Source: Pararhodobacter aggregans
Lineage (GTDB): Bacteria; Pseudomonadota; Alphaproteobacteria; Rhodobacterales; Rhodobacteraceae
Direction: 5' to 3'
NCBI RefSeq assembly: GCF_003075525.1
Contig: NZ_QDDR01000018.1
Location: forward strand, 1 to 64,000
DNA length: 64,000 nt
The translations under genes were made by a program, and so were the position numbers. The notes under the pieces were generated by a model. It did not search any database and was not told the DNA's origin. It was given only the letters and a program-made list of their open reading frames with translations. Positions 41,291-48,642 of the stretch are shown piece by piece; positions within the stretch are counted from its first letter, which is position 1, and every line of letters begins with the position of its first letter.

Positions 41291-42595
41291 ATGTACACAC
41301 ACGAAGACCTGGCGCGCCTGCAGGCGCAATCGTTGAAAATGCAGGGCTGGATTCGCCAGCAAACCTTCTCGCCGGAGAATGAGAAGACCCTGCGCCGCTT
41401 TTCCAGCTGGGAGCTGGGCGAGCTGATCCTCAAAGTGAATCAATCGACGCTGCGGGGCAAACTCGCGGCAGACCCCTCCCTGCCCCAGGGTCTGGTCGAG
41501 GAGGACGGGCGGCAACGCTGGTTCACCCTCGACGAGATCAACGAGATCCGCCGCCGGCTGCGCATCAACCGCCAGTCGCTGCTGCCGGCGCGTCCCGCTG
41601 GCAAGCGGGCGCTGCGCGCGGCCATCGCCAATTTCAAGGGTGGTGCCGGCAAGTCCACCGTGGCGCTGCATTTCGCCCATGCCGCGGCGCTGGACGGCTA
41701 CCGCGTGCTGACGGTCGATTTCGACCCGCAGGCGACGCTCAGCCATTCGATGGGCCTCTCGGACGTGGCCGAGGAATTCACCGTCTGGGGCATCATGGCC
41801 CGCGACCTCACGCGTGAGACAGAGCGGATGAATTCCTCGACCCGCGGTGCGCAGAGCGGCACCGCCCTGCCCCAGCGTCGGCTCCCCGCCTCGATCACCG
41901 AGATGGGGCTCGCCGATCTGAGGCTTGCCGATTTCATCAAGCCGACCAGTTGGCCGACCATCGACATCGTGCCCAGCTGCGCCAATGCCGCCTTCGTGGA
42001 ATTCGCCAGCGCCCAGTACCGGCACCTGAACCCGGAATGGTCCTTCTTCGCTGCGGTGTCACGGTTCCTCGATCAGCTGCCCGCGGACAGCTATGACCTC
42101 ATCATCTTCGACTGCCCGCCCGCCATCGGTTACCAGTCGATGAACGCGGTCTTCGCGGCGGACATGCTCTACATCCCCTCGGGCCCCGGCTATTGGGAAT
42201 ACGATTCGACCACCTCCTTCATCGGCCAGCTGTCCGAGGCGCTGGAGGATCTGAGCCGTTTCTCCGGCATTGTCCCCGCGGGGACATTCACCCTGCCCAA
42301 GACCTTCCTCGATGTCCGCTTCCTGCTGACCCGGTTCGAGCCGAACAACGATCTGCACCGCGCGATGCAGGAGGCTTTCGGCAAGGTCTTCGGCGACCGC
42401 ATGGCCGAGCACCCGATAGAGCTGACCCGCGCGGTCGAGCAATCGGGGCGCTTCCTGTCCTCGATCTACGAGATCGACTACCGGCAGATGACCCGCGAAA
42501 CCTGGCGCCGGGCGCGGCTGTCCTTTGACCGCGCCTACGAGGAATTCCGCACCCATGCGCTGAAAGCCTGGGACCAGATGGGGGGTGAGGCATGA
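41291..42595 (+). CDS. parA: ParA-type partition ATPase
   Basis: A 434-aa type Ia ParA. An N-terminal helix-turn-helix region (SSWELGELILKVNQSTLRGK, then RWFTLDEINEIRRRL) precedes the deviant Walker ATPase: Walker A NFKGGAGKST, Walker A' DFDPQATLS, and Walker B LIIFDCPPAIG. With ParB it segregates the plasmid; the N-terminal domain usually represses the par operon. Its coding sequence holds one perfect 16-bp parS-like palindrome, which reads VPAG in frame. It overlaps parB by ATGA. Confidence 0.92.
   Translation: MYTHEDLARLQAQSLKMQGWIRQQTFSPENEKTLRRFSSWELGELILKVNQSTLRGKLAADPSLPQGLVEEDGRQRWFTLDEINEIRRRLRINRQSLLPARPAGKRALRAAIANFKGGAGKSTVALHFAHAAALDGYRVLTVDFDPQATLSHSMGLSDVAEEFTVWGIMARDLTRETERMNSSTRGAQSGTALPQRRLPASITEMGLADLRLADFIKPTSWPTIDIVPSCANAAFVEFASAQYRHLNPEWSFFAAVSRFLDQLPADSYDLIIFDCPPAIGYQSMNAVFAADMLYIPSGPGYWEYDSTTSFIGQLSEALEDLSRFSGIVPAGTFTLPKTFLDVRFLLTRFEPNNDLHRAMQEAFGKVFGDRMAEHPIELTRAVEQSGRFLSSIYEIDYRQMTRETWRRARLSFDRAYEEFRTHALKAWDQMGGEA
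42271..42286. repeat. Probable parS copy 2, inside parA
   Basis: TGTCCCCGCGGGGACA within the parA coding sequence; the frame reads I-V-P-A-G-T. Perfect and identical to the other three copies. Confidence 0.75.
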
Positions 42596-43677
42596 GCAAG
42601 CGGCGCATCTTCGACATCGGCTTTCCGGGCGACACGCCGCCGGTGGCCGAGCCTGCTGTCCCCGCGGGGACAGAGGCGCCCAGCAGGCGGGGCCCGATGG
42701 CCTCGGCCATCTCGGAGAACGCCGAGGCCCTGCGCGAGCGCGCCGAACTTGAGGCGCGGATCCGGCAGGAAAATGATTCGCTCGCTCATGAATTCGTGCG
42801 GTTGCGGCAATTGGGGCTGGTCGTCGATCTGATCCCGCTGGACCGCATCCGGGCCGACGAGATCACCCGGGACCGCTCGGCCGAGCGGGATGAAGAACTG
42901 GACGAGCTGAAGGAATCGATCCGCGAGATCGGGCTTTCCAACCCGATCCGCGTCGTCCAGCGCGGCGAGGGGTATGAACTGGTCCAGGGCTTCCGGCGGC
43001 TCACGGCGTATCGGGAGTTGCTGGCCGAAACCGGCGACGCGGCCTATGCCACGATCCCGGCCGGGCTGGTGCCGCCGGGCGAGGGGATCGAGCTGCTCTA
43101 CCGCCGGATGGTCGATGAGAACCTGGTTCGGCGCGACATCTCCTTTGCCGAAATGGCGGAGCTGGCGCGCGCCTATGTCCGCGATCCGGAATGCCCGGCG
43201 GGGTCGCTGGACGAGGCGATCAAGACACTCTTTGCCTCGGCCAACCGGCAGAAGCGGATCTACATCCGCAACTTCGCGATGTTGCTCGATGCGATCGGCG
43301 AGGAGCTGGCGCATGCCCCGGCGATGCCGCGGGCGCTGGGATTGTCGCTGTGGAAGCGGGTCGAGAAGGAGCCGGGCTTCGTCAACCGGCTGGCCCGGCG
43401 CCTGCGGGCCGAACCCGAGCGGGACGCCGAGCGCGAGCTGTCCTTGCTGCGCGTCCTGGCCGATACGCCCGAGGCAGCGCCTGCGACCGGGGGCGAGGTC
43501 AAGCCGCGCAAACCCGGCGCCAAGACCACGCTGCGCGTCGCGCACGGGGCACAGATCGCGCAATGCACGGCCTCGGACGGGCGCGTCGAGCTGCGGCTGC
43601 CGCGCGACTTCTCGGCCATCGACCGGCTGCGGTTGGAAAAGGCGGTTGCCGCCTTTTTCGCGGCGCTCGATCAGTGA
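42592..43677 (+). CDS. parB: ParB-type partition DNA-binding protein
   Basis: A 361-aa ParB/RepB-family protein. The N-terminal nuclease-like domain has the segment ELDELKESIREIGLSNPIRV and YELVQGFRRLTAY, where the G-F-R-R stretch is the C-motif that binds CTP in ParB proteins. A central HTH lies in DISFAEMAELARAYVRD...SLDEAIKTLFASANRQ, and a C-terminal dimerisation region follows. It should bind the 16-bp palindromes. Its own gene carries one copy near the 5' end and another 2 bp after its stop. Confidence 0.9.
   Translation: MSKRRIFDIGFPGDTPPVAEPAVPAGTEAPSRRGPMASAISENAEALRERAELEARIRQENDSLAHEFVRLRQLGLVVDLIPLDRIRADEITRDRSAERDEELDELKESIREIGLSNPIRVVQRGEGYELVQGFRRLTAYRELLAETGDAAYATIPAGLVPPGEGIELLYRRMVDENLVRRDISFAEMAELARAYVRDPECPAGSLDEAIKTLFASANRQKRIYIRNFAMLLDAIGEELAHAPAMPRALGLSLWKRVEKEPGFVNRLARRLRAEPERDAERELSLLRVLADTPEAAPATGGEVKPRKPGAKTTLRVAHGAQIAQCTASDGRVELRLPRDFSAIDRLRLEKAVAAFFAALDQ
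42657..42672. repeat. Probable parS copy 3, inside parB
   Basis: TGTCCCCGCGGGGACA in the 5' part of parB, reading A-V-P-A-G-T-E. It lies in the unconserved N-terminal tail, so the protein could accept the insertion easily. Confidence 0.75.
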
Positions 43678-43678
43678 G

Positions 43679-43694
43679 TGTCCCCGCGGGGACA
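43679..43694. repeat. Probable parS copy 4, just after parB, with tandem half-sites
   Basis: TGTCCCCGCGGGGACA starts 2 bp after the parB stop. It is followed by a 16-bp-spaced direct repeat, GGGGACAGATCG at 43688-43699 and 43704-43715, so the right half of the palindrome is repeated. Confidence 0.75.
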
Positions 43695-43723
43695 GATCGT
43701 CGGGGGGACAGATCGCCGGGGGG

Positions 43724-44764
43724 TCATTCCCCCAGCAGATCCGTCGCCGGATTGGCGCTGATCTCGACATCGGCGTAATAGCGCTGCGCCTGCACCGCCG
43801 AGCGGTGCAAGGACAGCGCCATCGCCGCGGCGAGCGGCGCGCCGTCCAGAGCGGCCTGCGTCAGGAACCCCGCACGGAGACCGTGCGGGGTCGCAAAATC
43901 CTCGGGCAGACCAGCCAGCGCCAGCCTGTGCCGCAGGATCACCCGCAGCGCGTCGGGGGCGAGGCGGCGGTTCAACACTCGGTCGCTGCGCGAAACCGGG
44001 CGGAAGAGCGGACCGTCGGTCAGGCCCGTCGTCTCGATCCAATGCACCAGCGCGCGGGCGGCGGGCCCTTTGAGCGGCAGGCGCGGGGCGTCACCCTTGC
44101 CGGTGGTCTTGGTCTCCAGCAGCCGCAGCCAGATCAGCCCCCGGGTCTTGAACGGCCTGAGGTCCACATCCGCCAGATCCAGCCCGGTGACTTCGGAGCG
44201 GCGCCGTCCGCCCGACGCGAAGGCCAGCGTCAGCATCGACCGGTCCCGGATGCCCCGCAGGCTGTCGTCGCAACTGGCCAGCAGCGCGGTCAGCACCTCC
44301 CGGGTGACCGGACGGGGCGACTTGGGCCTACGGGGACGGGCCAGCGCCTTGCGGGCCTTCTGGCGGGCCTGCTGCACCAGCGGCGCCGAGAAGGGCGAGG
44401 GCAGGTTCCGCATCCGGTGGAAGGCCCGCCAACTGGCGATCCGCCGGTCCAGCGTCGAGGGGGCAGGGGGCGTCAATGCCCGGCGCAGTCCCTGGGCGAT
44501 CAGCGCCTCGGCCGCGTCCCGCGCGGGACCGGTTGCTCCGGTCAGATCCTCGGCATGGTGCAACAGGAAGCGCAGGGCGACGGTTTCATCCTCGGGCCAG
44601 GCGAGGGGGCGGGCGTAGACCGCCTGCTTCCAGGCGGCGATATAAGCAAGGTCGCTTTCCCAGGCGCGCAGCGTATTGGCCGGCGTGCCCCGGCGGTAGA
44701 GGTCGGTCAACGCCGCTTCGTCGTCCGACGAAAGAGCGGAGCCCGGGATAAGGGGCAGAGGCAT
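43724..44764 (-). CDS. Tyrosine recombinase / integrase
   Basis: A 346-aa tyrosine recombinase. N-terminal SAM-like core-binding domain (RRGTPANTLRAWESDLAYIAAW) and a C-terminal catalytic domain with Arg I in FASGGRRRSEVTGL, a conserved Lys in ETKTTGKGD, H-x-x-R in TPHGLRAGF, a His in LSLHRSAVQ and the Tyr nucleophile in AQRYYAD. Similar proteins next to plasmid partition genes resolve multimers; integrative action is also possible. A 29-bp site with 11-bp arms lies 89 bp upstream of its start (44853-44881). It is convergent with parB. Confidence 0.85.
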   Translation of the reverse strand: MPLPLIPGSALSSDDEAALTDLYRRGTPANTLRAWESDLAYIAAWKQAVYARPLAWPEDETVALRFLLHHAEDLTGATGPARDAAEALIAQGLRRALTPPAPSTLDRRIASWRAFHRMRNLPSPFSAPLVQQARQKARKALARPRRPKSPRPVTREVLTALLASCDDSLRGIRDRSMLTLAFASGGRRRSEVTGLDLADVDLRPFKTRGLIWLRLLETKTTGKGDAPRLPLKGPAARALVHWIETTGLTDGPLFRPVSRSDRVLNRRLAPDALRVILRHRLALAGLPEDFATPHGLRAGFLTQAALDGAPLAAAMALSLHRSAVQAQRYYADVEISANPATDLLGE

Positions 44765-45079
44765 GGGGCACCTGATGGCGAAAGCGGGCAGGGGGAGGGC
44801 GTTCTGGACGATTTCAGCGCCCAGCCTTGCGCATTTTCTCGCTCGGATCAAGAGTCACGATAAAGGATACTTATCGTGAGTAACTGGTCATACCAGCATC
44901 CACCAATGTGATGCTCAAAGTATCAGAATTATGCGCACTGAAGATCGTATGTTCTGATGCTATTGAGCGATTGAAATCCGCCGCACCCACCCTGGTTCCC
45001 GGTTCCGAGCCTCACGGCTGGACAACCTCGACGCCGGGCGGGTAGCGTTCGGCCCTCAGGCGGGGGAGGGAATTGCGTC
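44765..45079. other. Gene-free stretch with a recombination-site candidate
   Basis: 315 bp without a credible gene. It is more AT-rich around 44830-44960 than its surroundings and contains the 44853-44881 inverted repeat. The rest probably holds the promoters of the integrase and response-regulator genes. Confidence 0.5.
44853..44881. other. XerCD-like recombinase core site (11-7-11 inverted repeat)
   Basis: AGTCACGATAA - AGGATAC - TTATCGTGAGT. The arms match at 10 of 11 positions and are separated by 7 bp, the geometry of tyrosine-recombinase crossover sites. It lies 89 bp upstream of the recombinase start. An integrase operator is the alternative. Confidence 0.6.
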
Positions 45080-46435
45080 ATGGGCGCGGGCGGAACACCG
45101 GGGCAGGACCCCTTGGCCAGCGCCAGCGTTCTGGTCGTCGATGACGAGCCTGGGATGCGCCATTTTCTGGTCAAGACGCTGGAGCCGCTCTGCCGCCGGG
45201 TGGACGAGGCGGCGACGGCCGAAGGGGCCTCGGTCCTGCTGCGGCAGCGCCAGTACGATGTGATGGTGCTGGACAACATGATGCCCGGTCAGCGCGGCCT
45301 CGACTGGCTGGCCGAACAGCGGTTCCGGGGCGGGTTCGGCGATACGATCATGATTACCGCCTATGCCGATCTGGAAACCGCGATCGAGGCGGTGAGGGCG
45401 GGCGTATCGGATTTCGTGCTGAAGCCCTTCCGCTCGAATCAGATCCTGACCGCGCTGCGCCGCTGTCTGGAGATCGCCCGGCTCCGGCGCGAAAACCGGC
45501 TTTTGCTACGCGAGCTGGAGACGGTCGGTCTGGGAAAACGGCGACGCACGGAGCTGGTCGGCGCCTCGGCCGCGGTGTCCGAGGTGCGGACCCTGCTGGA
45601 GCGGGTGGCAAATGTGCCGACGCCGGTGCTGCTGACCGGCCCCTGCGGGTCGGGCAAGGAAGTCGCGGCCCGGCATCTGCACGCGCGCTCGGCCCGGGCC
45701 TCGGGGCCATTCGTCGCGATCCAATGCGGCTCCATCCCCAATGAGATGATCGAGGTGGAGCTATTCGGCCATTCGGCGGGCGCTTTCCCCGGGGCCAAGG
45801 ATGCGCGCGAGGGGCTGCTGGCCTCGGCTGCCGGGGGGACGGTGTTTCTGGACGAGGTCGCCGAACTCAGCCCCGGGGCGCAGAATGCGCTCTTGCGGGT
45901 GCTGGAGGATGGCGTGATCCGCCCCGTGGGGACAGAGCGCGACCAGCAGCTGGATCTGCGCTTCGTGCTGTCGTCGAGCCGCCCGCTGTTGCCCGCGGTG
46001 GAAAGCGGGGCCTTTCGCGAGGACCTCTATTTCCGTACGACGGTGGTCGAGATCGCCATGCCATCGCTGCGCGAACGGGGCACCGACATCCTGGAGCTGG
46101 CCGAACTGTTCCTGAGCGAGATCTCGGCCGCGCATTCGTTGCCGAAGCTCGACCTGTCGCCCGCTCTGCGATCCGCGCTGCTGCGGCACGACTGGCCGGG
46201 CAACATCCGCGAATTGCGCAATTTCATCGAACGCTCGCTGATCTTCGGCCATTTCCCCATCGAGACGCTGAGCGCGCCGTCGAGCGATGCGCCGATCACG
46301 CCCTTGGAAGATCTTGAGCGGCGCGAGATCCTGCGGGCGCTGGATCTGACCGGCGGCAACCGGAGCGAGGCGGCGCGGCTTCTGGGTGTTTCGCGCAAGA
46401 CCATCGACCGGAAATGCGCGGCCTGGGGGTTCTGA
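45080..46435 (+). CDS. NtrC/DctD-type response regulator with altered GAFTGA loop
   Basis: A 451-aa three-domain regulator. Receiver: D21-D22 acidic pair, phosphoacceptor D65 (VMVLDNMMPG), Lys in DFVLKP. AAA+ domain: Walker A GPCGSGK (187-193), Walker B GGTVFLDEVAEL. C-terminal Fis-type HTH (NRSEAARLLGVSRKTIDRK). The sigma54-contact loop, normally GAFTGA, is GAFPGA (234-239), so classic sigma54 activation is doubtful. It is transcribed directly with the kinase (ATG follows TGA) and probably controls the OFA transporter. Confidence 0.88.
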   Translation: MGAGGTPGQDPLASASVLVVDDEPGMRHFLVKTLEPLCRRVDEAATAEGASVLLRQRQYDVMVLDNMMPGQRGLDWLAEQRFRGGFGDTIMITAYADLETAIEAVRAGVSDFVLKPFRSNQILTALRRCLEIARLRRENRLLLRELETVGLGKRRRTELVGASAAVSEVRTLLERVANVPTPVLLTGPCGSGKEVAARHLHARSARASGPFVAIQCGSIPNEMIEVELFGHSAGAFPGAKDAREGLLASAAGGTVFLDEVAELSPGAQNALLRVLEDGVIRPVGTERDQQLDLRFVLSSSRPLLPAVESGAFREDLYFRTTVVEIAMPSLRERGTDILELAELFLSEISAAHSLPKLDLSPALRSALLRHDWPGNIRELRNFIERSLIFGHFPIETLSAPSSDAPITPLEDLERREILRALDLTGGNRSEAARLLGVSRKTIDRKCAAWGF

Positions 46436-48385
46436 ATGGAGCGGCAGAAGCGCTGGATCACTTCGGTGCGCGTGCGGCTTCTGGTCATCGCGCTGTTGCC
46501 GATGGTGGTGCTGCTGCCCCTGATGCTGGGCGGGACCATGTGGCGCTGGTCGGGCAAGATCGACGACATCCTCATCAACAAGGTGACGGGCGATCTGACG
46601 ATCGCCGATCAATACCTGCGCCGGTTGGTCGAATTCTCGGGGGAGCGGGTCGATGCGGTGGCGCGTTCGACCGATCTGCGGGATGCGATCACGGCCGAGG
46701 GGCTGGCGGCCTTTCTTGAGGGGGAGCGGCAGCGGCTGGGCCTCGATTTCCTCTATCTGGCCGATGCAGAGGCCGCCGGGCGCTGGCCGGTCGTCACCGC
46801 CGCATTGAATGGCCGCTGGCACAGCGCCGTCGACATCTTCACGGCCGAGGACCTGTCCGCGCTGGACCCGGCGCTGGCGATCCGCGCCGCGCTGCCGCTG
46901 GTGCCGACCCGCGGCGCCGTGCCGACCGAGCGCAGCGTCGAGAATCGCGGGATCGTCATCCATTCCGCGGCGCCCGTGCGGCTGCCCGGGGGTGGGCTGG
47001 CGGCGCTGGTCGGGGGGACGCTCCTGAACCAGAACCTCGGCTTCATCGACACAATCAACGACCTCGTCTACCGCGAGCAAAGCCTGCCCGAGGGCAGCCA
47101 GGGTACCGCCACGCTGTTCCTGGAGGATGTGCGCGTCTCGACCAATGTGCGGCTGTTCGAGAATGTGCGCGCGCTCGGCACAAGGGTTTCGGCTGAGGTG
47201 CGGGCGCAGGTACTGGATCAGGGGCGGATCTGGCTGGACCGGGCCTTCGTGGTGAACGACTGGTATATCTCGGCCTATGAGCCGATCGTCGACAGCTTCG
47301 GCCAGCGGGTCGGCATGCTTTATGTCGGCTTTCTGGAAACCCCGTTTCGCGAGGCCAAGCGCAATTCGGCGCTGGCCCTGACCGGGGCCTTCCTGCTGAT
47401 CGCACTGATGTCTATCCCGATCTTCCTGCGGTGGGCGGGCCGTATCTTTCTGCCGCTCGAGGGGATGAACCGCACGATGGCCCAGGTCGAGGCGGGGGAC
47501 CTTCAGGCGCGCAACAACGTGGACGGCCATCCCGACGAGATCACGCAGGTGGCCGCGCATCTGGACACGTTGCTCGATCAGGTGCAGGCGCGCGACCGCG
47601 AATTGCGCGACTGGGCCGAGAGCCTGGAAGCCAAGGTCGAGGAACGCACCGCCGATCTGCGCGAGGCGAACCGGCAGATCGAGCGCACAACCGAGCGGCT
47701 TATCATGTCCGAAAAGCTGGCCACGGTGGGCGAGATCACCGCCTCGGTCGCGCATGAAATCAACAATCCGGTGGCGGTGATCCAGGGCAATCTGGACCTC
47801 GCGCGCAGCATCCTGGGCGAGGCGGCCGCTCCGGTGCGCGAGGAATTCCGGCTGATCGACGATCAGGTCTACCGCATCAGCGTCATCGTTTCGAAACTGC
47901 TGCAATTCGCCCGGCCCGAGGATTATTCCGGCGCCCGCACCCTGATCGTCCCCGCCGATGTGGCCCGCGATTGTCTGGTCCTGACACGGCGCCAGCTGGA
48001 GGCGGCGGGAATCCGCGTCGAGACCCGGTTCGACAGCGCCGGGCAGGTCAGCATGTCGCGCACCGAGCTGCAGCAGGTGATCGTCAATCTGGTGCTGAAC
48101 GCGGTCCATGCCATGCCCGAGGGCGGGGTGCTGAGCGTCGGCACCGAGGCGCGGGACGGGCATCTGGTCATCACGCTGGCCGATACCGGCACCGGCATGC
48201 CGCCGGAGGTCCTGTCGCGGATCTTCGATCCCTTCTTCACCACCAAGCAGGCGCAGGGAACCGGGCTGGGCCTGTCGATCAGCCAGCAGCTGGTGGGGCA
48301 GGTCGGCGGCCGGATCTCGGCCCGGTCCGAGCCCGGCAAGGGCACGCGGTTCGAAATTTCTTTGCCCCTCGCCCCGGGCGGGTGA
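46436..48385 (+). CDS. Sensor histidine kinase, DctB-like
   Basis: A 649-aa membrane kinase. TM1 is near residues 13-35 (VRLLVIALLPMVVLLPLML), followed by a periplasmic Cache-type sensor (about 40-305) and TM2 near 312-332 (ALTGAFLLIALMSIPIFL). Then come a HAMP domain (MNRTMAQVEAGDLQARN), a coiled coil (LEAKVEERTADLREANRQIE), HisKA with H440 (VAHEINNP), and an HATPase domain with N-box NLVLNAVHAMPEGG and G-boxes DTGTGMPPE and GTGLGLS. It should phosphorylate the adjacent regulator, probably sensing a small organic acid. Confidence 0.9.
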   Translation: MERQKRWITSVRVRLLVIALLPMVVLLPLMLGGTMWRWSGKIDDILINKVTGDLTIADQYLRRLVEFSGERVDAVARSTDLRDAITAEGLAAFLEGERQRLGLDFLYLADAEAAGRWPVVTAALNGRWHSAVDIFTAEDLSALDPALAIRAALPLVPTRGAVPTERSVENRGIVIHSAAPVRLPGGGLAALVGGTLLNQNLGFIDTINDLVYREQSLPEGSQGTATLFLEDVRVSTNVRLFENVRALGTRVSAEVRAQVLDQGRIWLDRAFVVNDWYISAYEPIVDSFGQRVGMLYVGFLETPFREAKRNSALALTGAFLLIALMSIPIFLRWAGRIFLPLEGMNRTMAQVEAGDLQARNNVDGHPDEITQVAAHLDTLLDQVQARDRELRDWAESLEAKVEERTADLREANRQIERTTERLIMSEKLATVGEITASVAHEINNPVAVIQGNLDLARSILGEAAAPVREEFRLIDDQVYRISVIVSKLLQFARPEDYSGARTLIVPADVARDCLVLTRRQLEAAGIRVETRFDSAGQVSMSRTELQQVIVNLVLNAVHAMPEGGVLSVGTEARDGHLVITLADTGTGMPPEVLSRIFDPFFTTKQAQGTGLGLSISQQLVGQVGGRISARSEPGKGTRFEISLPLAPGG

Positions 48386-48430
48386 TCCGGTCACTTTGAC
48401 GCAAATCGGCGCGGTCGGCGCGGTGCCCGC

Positions 48431-48445
48431 GGGACAGAATGTCCC
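48431..48445. promoter_or_regulatory. Operator copy 1 upstream of the OFA transporter, GGGACAGAATGTCCC
   Basis: A perfect inverted repeat (6-bp arms, GAA spacer). It shares a 13-bp core, GGACAGAATGTCC, with the copy at 48474. Located 46 bp after the kinase stop and about 200 bp before the transporter start. Confidence 0.7.
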
Positions 48446-48473
48446 AAACGGGGCGGGCCGGGGCATGCGCAGG

Positions 48474-48488
48474 CGGACAGAATGTCCG
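48474..48488. promoter_or_regulatory. Operator copy 2 upstream of the OFA transporter, CGGACAGAATGTCCG
   Basis: A perfect inverted repeat with the same 13-bp core as copy 1. Centres are 43 bp apart, about four helical turns, so two dimers of the NtrC-type regulator could bind the same face. Confidence 0.7.
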
Positions 48489-48491
48489 ATA

Positions 48492-48521
48492 TTGCCAATC
48501 TAAGTCATTGTTATTTATGTA
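48492..48521 (+). promoter_or_regulatory. Possible promoter with an ATCTAAGT element
   Basis: TTGCCA (48492-48497) and TATGTA (48516-48521) are 18 bp apart, with ATCTAAGT (48498-48505) in the spacer. That octamer equals the right half of the phthalate operator. The -10 box is weak and the left half of the operator is absent. Confidence 0.4.
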
Positions 48522-48561
48522 GAAAATTCTTGACAGGAAAGGTGCGGACGGTGCCATTCGT

Positions 48562-48590
48562 CTGTGGCATGCCGTCGCATGCTGCCACAG
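48562..48590. repeat. Inverted repeat in the leader of the OFA transporter gene
   Basis: CTGTGGCA (48562-48569) and TGCCACAG (48583-48590) are perfect 8-bp arms with 13 bp between them; the loop contains GCATGC. It could be an operator or an mRNA hairpin 52 bp before the ATG. Confidence 0.5.
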
Positions 48591-48642
48591 GGACCCGCGG
48601 TAGGAGGCCGCGACCCCGGGGAACCGACAGGGAGGATCGAGA

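Noticed and set aside
45921-45936. A fifth parS-like site (CGCCCCGTGGGGACAG) in the response-regulator gene
   Set aside because: Several mismatches to the 16-bp palindrome; probably chance in GC-rich coding DNA.
45761-48466. A 901-codon open frame opposite the two-component genes
   Set aside because: Antisense to a complete response regulator and kinase; composition of a shadow frame.
48564-48582. A sigma54 -24/-12 promoter (TGGCAT...GCATGC) before the OFA transporter
   Set aside because: The GG to GC spacing is one base short and the bases belong to a perfect inverted repeat.
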